NCBI GenBank assembly: GCA_044344715.1
Contig: JBIJCI010000002.1
Coordinates: forward strand, 1 to 64,000
Length of the DNA stretch: 64,000 nt
From: F1-60-MAGs027 sp044344715
Lineage (GTDB): Bacteria > Actinomycetota > Acidimicrobiia > Acidimicrobiales > Ilumatobacteraceae
Direction of reading: 5' to 3'
The position numbers and the translations under genes were made by a program. Every line of letters starts with the position of its first letter. The stretch's first letter is position 1. The notes below the pieces were generated by a model. That model worked only from the letters and a program-made list of their open reading frames with translations. It had not been told where the DNA came from and did not search any database. Of the stretch, positions 54,648 through 63,467 are shown one piece after another.

Positions 54648-55481
54648 TCAGGCGACGCGATCGGCGGTTCGCAGCGCACGCTCGGCACGGTCGATGAAGT
54701 CGATGACCACCCGGTTGAAGGTGGATGCATGCTCGATCATGAGACCATGGGCGGCACCGGAGATGACGACGAGTTCCGACTGGGGAATCCGTTCGGCGAT
54801 CTCCTCACTGTCGGCACGGGGGGTGAGGATGTCCTGGTTGCCCACCACCACCAGCGTCGGTGCGGTGATCCGGCCGAGTTCTGCCACCATCGAATCGTCG
54901 GTGTCGAGGATCGCCCCGACCTGGGCACTGAAGCCGCGCGAGGGCCGGAACGATGCGAGCGGTCCGAGCCAGCCGATCGCCGGGGCGAGACGCCTGAACG
55001 AGCGCGGCCCGACCAACCAGCGCGCCGACTCGTCGGCCCACTGGCGCACTCCACGGACGTTCGCCGTATCCGACCAGTGACGGAGCAGTTCCGAGCGCCA
55101 CGGCAGGTTCCGGCATGCGGTGCAGGCGAGCGTGAGCGAGCGGACACGCTCGGGATGCTTCACCCCGAGGATCTGTGCGATCGCACCACCCATCGACGCC
55201 CCCACGATGTGGGCGTCGCGCACACCGTGGAAGTCGAGCACCGCGGCTGCATCGTCTGCCATGTCCTCGAGCGTGAACGGACGGTCGGGAATCGAGCTGC
55301 GTCCGGCCGCGCGGTTGTCCATCGCAATCGTGCGGAACTTGGTGGCCATCGCCACGCGCTGCAGCATCCAGCCGTTCTTGTTCATTCCCAGTCCCTGGAT
55401 GAGCAGCACTGGTGGGCCGCCCGTCGGACCGGTGACCTGCGAGTGGATCCGCGTTCCGTCGGGTCGCGCGATCCAGGGCAT
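54648..55481 (-). CDS. Alpha/beta hydrolase
   Basis: A 277-residue alpha/beta-hydrolase fold protein. The nucleophile elbow is GASMGGA (serine about residue 97), the oxyanion region is LIQGLGMNKNGW, the acid is in VVGNQDILTP and the histidine in SGAAHGLM. A short cap lies between residues 130 and 190. The substrate is unknown. The frame is open upstream, but ATG 55481 overlaps the epimerase stop (ATGA). Confidence 0.85.
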   Translation of the reverse strand: MPWIARPDGTRIHSQVTGPTGGPPVLLIQGLGMNKNGWMLQRVAMATKFRTIAMDNRAAGRSSIPDRPFTLEDMADDAAAVLDFHGVRDAHIVGASMGGAIAQILGVKHPERVRSLTLACTACRNLPWRSELLRHWSDTANVRGVRQWADESARWLVGPRSFRRLAPAIGWLGPLASFRPSRGFSAQVGAILDTDDSMVAELGRITAPTLVVVGNQDILTPRADSEEIAERIPQSELVVISGAAHGLMIEHASTFNRVVIDFIDRAERALRTADRVA

Positions 55482-56443
55482 CAGGCGACCTTCTCCGCCG
55501 GTCGGTTGGGGGCGATGCGAACCACCGACGGCCACGAGTAGAGCCGGGTGATCACCTCGCTCGTCGTGTGCGCGGGTCGGTAATCGAGGTCGCGACGGAT
55601 CGAGGATGCGAGGCGTCCGTGCTGGAGCAGCTCGCGGACGTGGTCGGGCAACGGGGCGCCGGCGAGCGTGGTGAGCGACGACACGAGCGACCAGGTGTGC
55701 GGAATCACCGGCGCGACGAGGCGCCGGCCCCGGCGCAGGACCGTTGCGGTGTCGACGGCACCCTCGGCCACCACGTTCACCGCCTCGTGCCGGCCGTGCG
55801 TCGCCGCGTACGCAACCGCCCGCGCGGCGTCGTCGTCGGCAACGACCTGGAACCGTGCCCGCGACAGCGGGTCGAACGGCACGACGGGCAGTCGCAGCAA
55901 TCTGCCGAGCGGGCTCGGAACGTGCGCGCCGATGACCGGTGCCAGTCGCAGGCAGGTGACGGTGGCTCCTGCAGGGGCCGCCCGCGCCACCATCTCCTCG
56001 AGCGACGCCAGCATGTGTCCGTAGGTCGACGTGGGCGACACCGGTGCGGTCTCGTCCGGCGCGCCCTTCAGCGCTCCGTAGACCTCGAGTCCCGACCGCA
56101 GGACCACCCGCGACAAGCCGGGGAGCTTCGCCAGTACGTCGCAGAGTGCCCGGGCGTAGGCAGCCGTGGCGGTCCGGGCCTCGTCGGTACCGAGGCGGGC
56201 GTGGGGTTCCCACACACCCAGGTGCACGATGACATCGGGTCGGTGGGCGAGCACCCTGCGCCCGAATTCGGCGGCCTCGTCGTGTTCGATGCGTACGAAG
56301 GTGGTCCGCCGCAGGCGTCGCCGGGGCGGGTGGACGTCGATGCCGAGGATTTCGCCGAACCGCTCGTTGCGTTCGAGCATCGCCGTCGAGAGCGAACCCA
56401 GTTCGCTGCCGACCCCCACCACGAGGAGCCGTTGTTCTCCCAC
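55481..56443 (-). CDS. NAD-dependent epimerase/dehydratase family protein
   Basis: A 320-residue short-chain dehydrogenase of the extended type: N-terminal VVGVGSELGSLS in place of the classic GXXGXXG, VIVHLGVWEPH near residue 75, and the catalytic-type YGHMLASLE (Tyr-X-X-X region lacks the usual lysine, reading YGHML). The C-terminal half is helical and basic. The missing lysine and altered glycine motif suggest a non-canonical or non-enzymatic member. GTG start 7 bases behind TAATCT (56451-56456). First gene of an operon with the hydrolase and renalase-like genes. Confidence 0.72.
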   Translation of the reverse strand: MGEQRLLVVGVGSELGSLSTAMLERNERFGEILGIDVHPPRRRLRRTTFVRIEHDEAAEFGRRVLAHRPDVIVHLGVWEPHARLGTDEARTATAAYARALCDVLAKLPGLSRVVLRSGLEVYGALKGAPDETAPVSPTSTYGHMLASLEEMVARAAPAGATVTCLRLAPVIGAHVPSPLGRLLRLPVVPFDPLSRARFQVVADDDAARAVAYAATHGRHEAVNVVAEGAVDTATVLRRGRRLVAPVIPHTWSLVSSLTTLAGAPLPDHVRELLQHGRLASSIRRDLDYRPAHTTSEVITRLYSWPSVVRIAPNRPAEKVA

Positions 56444-56482
56444 GGGACCCAGATTACCCAGGCGAGCACGGGGCCCGGAGGG

Positions 56483-56998
56483 TCAGTTGTCGCGGAGTTC
56501 GTGCGCGCGGAAGATCAGCGATCGCGCCGACGGCTCGAGTGCACGGTTCGCCAGTCGCTCGATGAGCGTGACCGCTTCCGTGGCTTCGGTGACGACGCCC
56601 AACCATCGCAGGTAGGCGCCCATCACGCTGACGAGCTGGTCGTTGACGTCCTCGGCGTGCACGACCGTGCGGTTGCCCGCGGCGAGCAGGCGGTTCAATT
56701 CGGCGAAGAAGCCGCGGCACCACTGGTCGATGTCGGTACCCGCGAGGATGGGAACGTGCCGGTACGGCACCCCGATCTCCTCGTAGGTCTGCAGGTTGTG
56801 CGGCGCCCCGCTCACGTTGACGATGCAGTGGAAGTCGTTCTCGCGCAACCAGATCACTTCTTCCTGGCGCCGCACCTTCCGGTGGTTCGCTCCGAACCCA
56901 CCGGGACGTTCGCAGATCGCCAACTTGTCCTTGATGATCCAGGTCAGGTCGCGGGGCTGGATTCCGAGCGCCCACTTGCCGCGCAGCTTCTGAGACAT
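56483..56998 (-). CDS. Tyrosine-phosphatase-fold protein lacking the catalytic cysteine
   Basis: A 171-residue protein with the dual-specificity phosphatase plan: ICERPGGFGANH, the substrate-side FHCIVNVSGAPHNLQTY, the general-acid loop PILAGTD, and the position of the P-loop read as VVHAEDVNDQLVSVMGAYL. The active signature HCX5R is changed to HAEDVNDQ, with Ala for Cys and no Arg, so phosphate hydrolysis is not expected. It may bind phosphorylated partners without acting on them. TAACAT lies 9 bases before the ATG. Neighbours are tilS upstream and the epimerase operon downstream. Confidence 0.7.
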   Translation of the reverse strand: MSQKLRGKWALGIQPRDLTWIIKDKLAICERPGGFGANHRKVRRQEEVIWLRENDFHCIVNVSGAPHNLQTYEEIGVPYRHVPILAGTDIDQWCRGFFAELNRLLAAGNRTVVHAEDVNDQLVSVMGAYLRWLGVVTEATEAVTLIERLANRALEPSARSLIFRAHELRDN

Positions 56999-57015
56999 CG
57001 GCTGACGATGTTACA

Positions 57016-57903
57016 TCACCAGACGGTGTGCAATCCGAGTCGCTGCCGACTCCGACGCACCTCGCGCCCGCCACCAACGTCGCAGGCCCGTGCGTTCCCG
57101 CGTGCAACGCCGAGCACGCGCTCCACGGTGGCTGCATCGGGCGGCGTGGGATCGGCGAGCCATTGGCGTACGGCGCGACGTGCGAGCGCTGCCGGCGCCG
57201 CGGACAGCGCCCGGGCATCGGTGACGTCGACCATTGCGGCGAGCTCCTCGAGGAGGTCGTCGTCGTCACGGAGCAAACCGGCCTGTCGGGTGAGCACGTC
57301 GACGATGTCGCGTCGCGAGAGGTCGACGAGGAGCGGCATCAACTCCTTGCGGATCCGGACTCGTTGGAACCTGTCGTGCTCGTTCATCGGATCATGGAGA
57401 GGTTGTACCCCCAGCTCGCGGCACAACGAGTGCGTCTCGTCGCGACGCAGGCCGATCAGCGGTCGCTGGTCCGTCCTCATGCCGGCGAGACCGGCGGTTC
57501 CCGATCCGCGCAGGAGGTTGATGAGGATCGTCTCCGCCTGGTCGTCGGCGGTGTGTCCCGTCAGCACGCCGTGGGGCAGCACGGAGTAGCGCGCCTCGCG
57601 GGCCCGCGCCTCGACGTTCGAACCATCGGGGACGTCGACGGTACGCAGCTCGGCTGGGACACCGAGTTCGTCGGCGATCGCCTTGACGTGTCGGAACTCC
57701 GTCGAAGAATCCGGTCGTAATCCGTGGTCGACGTGCCACACCGTGAGCGGCAGTTCGGTGCGACGGGCGAGGAGCATCAGGGCCAGCGAGTCCGCTCCAC
57801 CGGACACCGCGCAGTGCAGGTGACGGTCGCCGGGGAAACTACAGCGGGACAGTAGTCCGGTAGCCGACGGGGATCGGAAGAGTTCGTCGAGAAGGGCGCT
57901 CAT
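57016..57903 (-). CDS. tilS: tRNA(Ile)-lysidine synthetase
   Basis: Adds lysine to cytidine 34 of the tRNA-Ile that reads AUA. The 295-residue protein has the N-type ATP pyrophosphatase P-loop SGGADS (about residue 34), the HVDHGLRPDS motif and GHTADDQAETILINLLRG. The C-terminal tRNA domain is short, as in other actinobacteria. The frame is open upstream, but ATG 57903 with GAGGGG before it gives the usual N-terminus. It follows the 52-residue membrane protein by 13 bases. Confidence 0.93.
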   Translation of the reverse strand: MSALLDELFRSPSATGLLSRCSFPGDRHLHCAVSGGADSLALMLLARRTELPLTVWHVDHGLRPDSSTEFRHVKAIADELGVPAELRTVDVPDGSNVEARAREARYSVLPHGVLTGHTADDQAETILINLLRGSGTAGLAGMRTDQRPLIGLRRDETHSLCRELGVQPLHDPMNEHDRFQRVRIRKELMPLLVDLSRRDIVDVLTRQAGLLRDDDDLLEELAAMVDVTDARALSAAPAALARRAVRQWLADPTPPDAATVERVLGVARGNARACDVGGGREVRRSRQRLGLHTVW

Positions 57904-57916
57904 CGCCCCTCGATGT

Positions 57917-58075
57917 CTACTCGGCGTCGTGCTGTGCGCGACGCTGGGCCCGCGACGGATGCTTCTGTGCCTCGACCTTGCCGAGGTACCCGACGACGAG
58001 CGATGCAACCGCGCCGATGCCGGCGATCAACAAACCTGCGCCGAGCCACCAATGCCAGGGAACTGCCGCGAACAT
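57917..58075 (-). CDS. Small single-helix membrane protein (52 residues)
   Basis: A short gene with ATG 58075 and TAG at 57917. The product starts MFAAVPWHWW, continues with one hydrophobic helix (LGAGLLIAGIGAVASLVVGYL, about residues 11-31) and ends in a hydrophilic basic/acidic tail KVEAQKHPSRAQRRAQHDAE. A TAGCAT box (58084-58089) lies 8 bases before the ATG, facing the SIMPL promoter, and tilS follows 13 bases later, all of which supports a real gene. No family is recognised. Confidence 0.65.
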   Translation of the reverse strand: MFAAVPWHWWLGAGLLIAGIGAVASLVVGYLGKVEAQKHPSRAQRRAQHDAE

Positions 58076-58083
58076 TCGTACCC

Positions 58084-58101
58084 ATGCTACTTCGGTAGCG
58101 T
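58084..58101. promoter_or_regulatory. Facing -10 boxes of the 52-residue protein and the SIMPL gene
   Basis: TAGCAT on the minus strand (58084-58089) and TAGCGT on the plus strand (58096-58101) are 6 bases apart; the plus box ends exactly 6 bases before ATG 58108. Confidence 0.5.
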
Positions 58102-58107
58102 GACCGC

Positions 58108-58824
58108 ATGCGAAAAATCACTGCAATCGGAGTCGTCGTCGCGGGTGCACTCGTGCTCGGAGCATGCGGGGAAACCGTCAACATCGGGGAGAACGGTGTC
58201 TCCCAGGGCCTTACGGTGCAGGCGACCGGAACCGCCGACATCGTGCCCGATGCGGTCCGGGTGTCGCTCGGTGTCAGCGTCCTTGCGGACACCAACGAGA
58301 ACGCCCTCGCCGAGGCATCGAACGTTGCCGACATCGTCCGTACGACGCTCACCGATTCAGGAATCGAGACCGCCGACATCGCAACCCAGTCCCTCACGGT
58401 GAATCCCGAGTACACCTACACCGAGGCCGAGGGTCAGCAGCTCGTCGGCTACCGGGCGTCGCAGTACTTCGACGTGCTCATCCGCGACGCAGCGAACGCG
58501 GGCTCCGTGATCGACGCGGTGGTGTCGCGCGGTGGCCCCAACGTGTCGGTCAACTCGACGACACCCGTGGTGGACGATGCCTCCGACGGAGCGGTTGCCG
58601 CCCGCGAGGACGCGGTGGCCAAGGCCCGCAGCAAGGCCGAGGCCTACGCGAAACTGCTCGGCGTGGAGCTTGGTGATGTCGTGTACCTGACGGAGATGTC
58701 CGCGCCGGTCAACGTGATGGCCGGGGCGAGGGCCGACATGGCGGTCGAGAACGCCGCAACGGTCATCGACCTCGGAACCCAGGAAGTCAGCGTCACCATC
58801 GAGGTGCGCTGGGAAATCGACTGA
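58108..58824 (+). CDS. SIMPL domain (DUF541) lipoprotein
   Basis: A 238-residue secreted lipoprotein: signal peptide with lipobox LGAC (cysteine at about residue 20) and a SIMPL domain with the family order LTVQATGTADIVPDAVRVSLGV, YRASQYFDVLIRD, and a final AARED-AVAKARSKAEAYAKLLGV repeat before the last beta strands. SIMPL proteins are widespread outer-surface or periplasmic proteins of unclear role, sometimes linked to oxidative stress. Leaderless start predicted. Confidence 0.88.
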   Translation: MRKITAIGVVVAGALVLGACGETVNIGENGVSQGLTVQATGTADIVPDAVRVSLGVSVLADTNENALAEASNVADIVRTTLTDSGIETADIATQSLTVNPEYTYTEAEGQQLVGYRASQYFDVLIRDAANAGSVIDAVVSRGGPNVSVNSTTPVVDDASDGAVAAREDAVAKARSKAEAYAKLLGVELGDVVYLTEMSAPVNVMAGARADMAVENAATVIDLGTQEVSVTIEVRWEID

Positions 58825-58829
58825 CGCGG

Positions 58830-58901
58830 AGCCCGAGGCGGGAATCGAACCCGCGACCTACGCATTACGAGTGCGTTGCTCTACCACTGAGCCACTCGGG
58901 C
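58830..58901 (-). tRNA. tRNA-Thr (CGT)
   Basis: The 72-base cloverleaf has acceptor stem GCCCGAG/CTCGGGC, anticodon loop CTCGTAA and T-arm GGGTTCGATTCCC. CCA is not encoded. A TAGCGT box at 58912-58917 predicts a start about 4 bases before the mature 5' end. Confidence 0.95.
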
Positions 58902-58911
58902 GCGACTCATC

Positions 58912-58917
58912 ACGCTA
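58912..58917 (-). promoter_or_regulatory. Putative -10 box of tRNA-Thr
   Basis: TAGCGT on the minus strand, 10 bases before the first base of the mature tRNA. Confidence 0.45.
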
Positions 58918-58976
58918 CCGCTTGACGGTGACCGCACGCTGCCCGTGGCGAACCGGCTCGGGGTTCGTCGGGCGGC

Positions 58977-60059
58977 TCAGGCTTCGATGAGATCCCGACG
59001 TCCCGCGATCATCTGCAGGGAGGGGCACTTTGCGAACAGTGCATGCAACAACAGCGTCTCGTTCACGTTGAAGGACAGGGCGGCGATGGCGTCGTGGACG
59101 TCATGGATTGCCCGCGCATAGATCGCAGGGTCCACCCCGTCTTGCAGGCTGACGATCACCTTGTGGTATTCCGCCGCCACGAGCGACAGCCCTTCCCGTA
59201 GTTCGTCGGTCTTGAACTTGCGCAGTTGGCGTTTGTGCATGTCGGCGATGGCCCGACGACCGCTACCGCGCTCACCGATCAGCTTGACGCGGGCCTCGAG
59301 GGTCTCGAGGTCTGACTCCTGGCGCGCGAGCAGCGGCTCGGCGGCCCGTTCGATCAGTGCGTTCACCGACTCGACCGTCCGTGCGACCGCGGCACCGCTG
59401 CCGTCCAACTGGTAGGGAACCGCCGCGAACGCCGCCTGCCGTTGCGCGAGCGCCTCGTCGGTCGCCAGGATCCGTGCCCGGTCGAGGCTTCCACCGGCCG
59501 AGCGTGCTGCACGTTCGGCGACCTCACCCGCCACTCCCTCCGATCGAAGCCGGTCGGCGATCAACGACCGGTCGAGGGCCGGGAAGCTGACGATCACGCA
59601 ACGCGAGGCGATGGTTTCCATCGCCGGGAGGAGCTGCTCGGCGAGGAGGATGAACACCAGCCGGTCGTTGGGCTCTTCGAACGTCTTCAGGAGTCGTGCC
59701 GCGGTCTGGTCGCGCATGAGGTGGACCTCGTGGACGATCACGACCCGGATCGGCGACTCCGTCGGGGTGAGTACCGCTGCCTGAACGATCGCCTGAGCCT
59801 CTTCGCTGTCGATCGCCGCACCTTCGCGGACGATCTCGGTGACGTCACTGAAGCCGCCGCGCATCACGAGTTCCGCGACCCTCCCATCGGCGCCGTCGCT
59901 CCCGGTGACGAGACGCGCGGCGAACGCACGTGCCGCGGTCTCCTTGCCGGCACCCTCGGGACCTACGAAGAGGTAAGCGTGGGTCGGTCGTGCCGCCAGT
60001 GCCTGCAGTCGGGTGACGGCCGCCGCCTGACCGACCACCGATTCCCAGACGCTGCTCAC
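58977..60059 (-). CDS. holB: DNA polymerase III delta' subunit
   Basis: Clamp-loader subunit of 360 residues. The AAA fold starts WESVVGQAAAVTRLQAL, with P-loop GPEGAGKET, where the usual Lys-Thr/Ser becomes Lys-Glu, and with the HEVHLMRDQTAARLLKTFEEP sensor region. The four-cysteine zinc module found in most delta' and gamma/tau subunits is absent. Both points fit a stator-type delta' that does not hydrolyse ATP. GTG 60059 overlaps the tmk stop, the pairing usual for holB. Confidence 0.88.
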   Translation of the reverse strand: MSSVWESVVGQAAAVTRLQALAARPTHAYLFVGPEGAGKETAARAFAARLVTGSDGADGRVAELVMRGGFSDVTEIVREGAAIDSEEAQAIVQAAVLTPTESPIRVVIVHEVHLMRDQTAARLLKTFEEPNDRLVFILLAEQLLPAMETIASRCVIVSFPALDRSLIADRLRSEGVAGEVAERAARSAGGSLDRARILATDEALAQRQAAFAAVPYQLDGSGAAVARTVESVNALIERAAEPLLARQESDLETLEARVKLIGERGSGRRAIADMHKRQLRKFKTDELREGLSLVAAEYHKVIVSLQDGVDPAIYARAIHDVHDAIAALSFNVNETLLLHALFAKCPSLQMIAGRRDLIEA

Positions 60060-60661
60060 AGCCCGAGCCGCTCCCTGACCCCGTGCCGGATGGCGAGTTC
60101 CAACTCGTCCTTCGGCGGCATGCCGTCGACCACCAGCCAGCGGTCCGGCTCGGCGGCGGCCAGGGCGTCGAAGCCCTCGATGACGCGATGGAAGAACCCG
60201 TCGTCCTCCCGTTCGAACCGGTCGGTCTCCCGCTTCGCCAGTCGTTTCCGCACCACGTCGATGTCGATACGTATGTATACGACGAGGTCGGGCCACCGCG
60301 AGCCGATGGCGAACTCGTTGAACGCACGGAGAATGCCGAGGTCGAGTCCCCGGCCGTAGCCCTGGTAGGCGAGCGAGGAGTACACGCTGCGGTCGCTCAC
60401 GACGTGGCGGCCGGATTCGAGCGCCGGGAGAACGACCTCGCGCAGGTGCTGGGCACGATCGGCGGCCATCATGAGCGCCTCTGCCCGTGGCGAGAGGTGG
60501 GTGTTGGCGGGATCGGCCATCATCGCCCGCAGGGTGGCACCGATCGGGGTGCCGCCGGGCTCGCGCGTGACGACGGCACCGAGATGCTCGGCGAGTCGGG
60601 TGACGTGGGTGGATTTACCGCAACCCTCGACCCCCTCGAAGGCGACGTACCCGGCCGGCAT
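60056..60661 (-). CDS. tmk: Thymidylate kinase
   Basis: Phosphorylates dTMP to dTDP for DNA synthesis. The 201-residue protein has the P-loop EGVEGCGKST at residue 9, the dTMP-site REPGGTPIG, and the VVSDRSVYSSLAYQG motif. ATG 60661 is 7 bases behind TAGCGT (60669-60674). It overlaps the clamp-loader gene holB, so nucleotide supply and replication are linked. Confidence 0.95.
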   Translation of the reverse strand: MPAGYVAFEGVEGCGKSTHVTRLAEHLGAVVTREPGGTPIGATLRAMMADPANTHLSPRAEALMMAADRAQHLREVVLPALESGRHVVSDRSVYSSLAYQGYGRGLDLGILRAFNEFAIGSRWPDLVVYIRIDIDVVRKRLAKRETDRFEREDDGFFHRVIEGFDALAAAEPDRWLVVDGMPPKDELELAIRHGVRERLGL

Positions 60662-60693
60662 CGCTCACACGCTAGGGCGCGCGTCTCCGATGC

Positions 60694-63381
60694 TCACTTC
60701 TTCTGCGACACCTTGCGGCGGCTCGGTGCCTTCTTCTTCACCACCGTCTTCTTCGTCGCCGCCTTCTTCTTGGGTGCGGTGTCCGCATCATCGGACTCGA
60801 CCGGCGCAACGACATCGGTCGACTTCTTCGCGGTCGCCTTCTTCGCTGCCCGCTTCTGCTTGGGAGCGGGTGGATTCGCGCGTCGTGCCGCGAGCAGTTC
60901 GAACGCCCGCTCCGGGCTCATGTGCTCGAGACGGTCGCCGCGCGTGAGACTGGCGTTCGTCTCGCCGTCGGTCACGTAGGTGCCGAACTTGCCGTCCTTG
61001 GCGATGACGGGTCGGTTCGAGATCGGGTCGGTGCCGAACTCCCGGAGCGGCGGTTTCGCCGGTCCACGCCGGCCGAACTTGCGGGGCTGGGCGAGCAATG
61101 CGAGTGCCTGCTCGAGGGTGATCGAGAAGATCTCGTCGTGCGTGGCGAGGGAACGGCTCTCTTTTGCCTTCGTGATGTACGGCCCGTAGCGGCCGTTCTG
61201 TGCCGTGATGTCGACGCCGTCGGCTGGGTCGGCACCGATCACGCGGGGCAACGACAGGAGCTTCGTTGCAACCTCGAGCGTGACGTCGACCGCCTTCATG
61301 TCGGGGAAGAGCGAGGCGGTCTTCGGTGGCGGTGCATCCTTGTCGTCGCTGCGGTCCCCGAGCTGTACGTACGGTCCGTAGCGGCCCGACTTCACGTAGA
61401 CGGGAAGCCCGTCGTGGGTGCCGATCGGCTCGTCGTTGCTCGGTGCATCGAGGAGCTCGACCGCCTTGTCGACGGTGAGGTCCTCGGGGGTGAGGTCCTC
61501 CGGAACGCCCGCGGTGCGCTCGCCGCTGCGCACGTAGGGGCCGTACTTGCCGGGACGAACCTCGATCATCTCACCGGTTGAGGGATTGCGTCCGACGATG
61601 AATCCGTTGATCTCACGAGCATCGATGGAGTCCTTGGCCGCCTCGGTGACCGGGAAGATGCCGGGCTGATCCTTGCCGTTCCCGAAGTAGAACTCCTTCA
61701 GCCACTTGGCACGGTTGCGTTCGCCGCGTGCGATCTCGTCGAGTTCCTCCTCGACGTTCGCCGTGAACCTGTCGTCGACGATGCTCGAGAAGTGCTGGGT
61801 AAGCAGGCGCACGACGGCGAACGCCGTCCAACTCGGCACGAGGGCCTGTCCCTTCTTCCAGACGTACCCGCGATCGACGATCACCTTCAGGATGCTGGCA
61901 TACGTCGACGGACGCCCGATCCCCAGTTCCTCGAGCTTCTTCACGAGGGTTGGCTCGGTGTAGCGGGGTGGCGGGTTGGTGGCATGGCCGACGGCGGTGA
62001 GGTCGCTGACCGACACGCTGTCGCCGACCTTGAGTGCCGGGAGGATCGCCTCGGTGTCGTCGTCGCCGCGGTCCTCCTCGAGTTCCTCGTAGACGGCGCG
62101 GTACCCGGGGAACGTGATGGTGGTGCCGCTCGCACTGAACTCGCAGTCGGCGGTATCGCTCGTACGGGCGTTCGCGCCGAGCCGCACGATGAGGGTGGTG
62201 CCGGCGGCGTCGCCCATCTGCGAGCCGAGCGTTCGCTGCCAGATCAGCCGGTAGAGGTTGAGCTCGACCGGGTTCAGCTCGCTACGAAGCGTGTCGGGTG
62301 AGCGCAGGGGCAAGGTCGGTCGGATCGCCTCGTGCGCCTCCTGGGCGTTCTTCACCTTCGACTTGTACGTTCGGGGCTCCGCGGGGACGTACTCCTTGCC
62401 GTAGGTGCCCTCGATCTCGGTTCGCGTGGCCTTGATCGCATCGTCGCTCAGCCCGACGTTGTCGGTTCGCATGTAGGTGATGTAGCCGGATTCGTAGAGA
62501 CCCTGGGCGATGCGCATCACCTCGCCCGCACTGAGTCGGAGCTTGTTGCCGGCCTCCTGCTGCAGCGAACTCGTGATGAACGGTGCCTTCGGTGACTTCC
62601 GGTACGGCTTCTCGTCGATCGAGCGCACGGCGAGGTCGCTGCCGGTCAGGGCGGCGGTGAGTTCCTCGGCCCGCTCCTTGGTGACCACCGCGACGCCGTC
62701 GCGCGCCACACCCTTGTTGTCGAAGTCGCGCCCGGTGGCGACCCGCATCCCGTTGAGGGTGGCGAGCACGGCCTTGAACGACGGGGCGGTCGCGGTGACC
62801 GCGGCCAAGTCCCAATAGTCGGCGACCACGAAGTTCATGCGCTCCTGCTCGCGCTCGACCACGAGGCGGATTGCGGGGCTCTGCACCCTGCCCGCGGACA
62901 GACCGCGGTTGACCTTGCGCCACAGCACCGGGGAGAGCGTGTATCCGAAGAGCCGGTCGAGAACCCGCCTCGCCTCGGCTGCGTCGACGAGTTCCTTGTC
63001 GATTTCCCGGGTGTTGCGGACCGCCTCGTCGATGGCCGTGCGGGTGATCTCGTGGAACACCATCCGCTTCACCGGGACCTTTGGCTTCAGGTACTCCACC
63101 AGGTGGTAGGAAATCGCCTCGCCCTCGCGGTCCTCGTCGGTCGCGAGGTACAGCTCGCTGGCCGTCTTCAGCTTCGCCTTCAGTTCGCGGATGACCTTGG
63201 CGCCGCGCTCGGTGACCTCGTAGTTGGGCACGAAGTCGTTCTCGACGTCGACCTGCAATCCGGACTTCGGGAGATCGGCGACGTGTCCGACCGATGCCTC
63301 GACCACGAAATCGTCGCCGAGCAACTTGGCGATTGTCTTCGCCTTGGCCGGCGATTCAACGATGACGAGTGGTCGTGACAT
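60694..63381 (-). CDS. topA: DNA topoisomerase I
   Basis: Relaxes negative supercoils by cutting one DNA strand. The 895-residue protein starts with the Toprim motif VIVESPAKAKTI, has the DEDREGEA metal site (about residue 101) and the active tyrosine in SGYITYMRTDN (about residue 305). Instead of cysteine zinc fingers, the C-terminus carries three or four Topo_C repeats (GKYGPYVRSG, GRYGPYVQLG, GRYGPYITKA, GKFGTYVTDG) and ends in a lysine/alanine-rich tail, the actinobacterial layout. An upstream frame extension has no support. Confidence 0.96.
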   Translation of the reverse strand: MSRPLVIVESPAKAKTIAKLLGDDFVVEASVGHVADLPKSGLQVDVENDFVPNYEVTERGAKVIRELKAKLKTASELYLATDEDREGEAISYHLVEYLKPKVPVKRMVFHEITRTAIDEAVRNTREIDKELVDAAEARRVLDRLFGYTLSPVLWRKVNRGLSAGRVQSPAIRLVVEREQERMNFVVADYWDLAAVTATAPSFKAVLATLNGMRVATGRDFDNKGVARDGVAVVTKERAEELTAALTGSDLAVRSIDEKPYRKSPKAPFITSSLQQEAGNKLRLSAGEVMRIAQGLYESGYITYMRTDNVGLSDDAIKATRTEIEGTYGKEYVPAEPRTYKSKVKNAQEAHEAIRPTLPLRSPDTLRSELNPVELNLYRLIWQRTLGSQMGDAAGTTLIVRLGANARTSDTADCEFSASGTTITFPGYRAVYEELEEDRGDDDTEAILPALKVGDSVSVSDLTAVGHATNPPPRYTEPTLVKKLEELGIGRPSTYASILKVIVDRGYVWKKGQALVPSWTAFAVVRLLTQHFSSIVDDRFTANVEEELDEIARGERNRAKWLKEFYFGNGKDQPGIFPVTEAAKDSIDAREINGFIVGRNPSTGEMIEVRPGKYGPYVRSGERTAGVPEDLTPEDLTVDKAVELLDAPSNDEPIGTHDGLPVYVKSGRYGPYVQLGDRSDDKDAPPPKTASLFPDMKAVDVTLEVATKLLSLPRVIGADPADGVDITAQNGRYGPYITKAKESRSLATHDEIFSITLEQALALLAQPRKFGRRGPAKPPLREFGTDPISNRPVIAKDGKFGTYVTDGETNASLTRGDRLEHMSPERAFELLAARRANPPAPKQKRAAKKATAKKSTDVVAPVESDDADTAPKKKAATKKTVVKKKAPSRRKVSQKK

Positions 63382-63467
63382 GCAGTGGTATTCCGTAGTA
63401 AGGCATCCGAGTCGCGCAGTCAAGCACCCGAACGGGTGAATCGCAACTCAGTAGCGTCAAAGTCATA

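Noticed and set aside
60720..60880. Lysine/alanine-rich repetitive end of topA, considered as a frameshift artefact or separate gene.
   Set aside because: Basic KK(A/T)-rich tails are usual for actinobacterial topoisomerase I and the frame is continuous.
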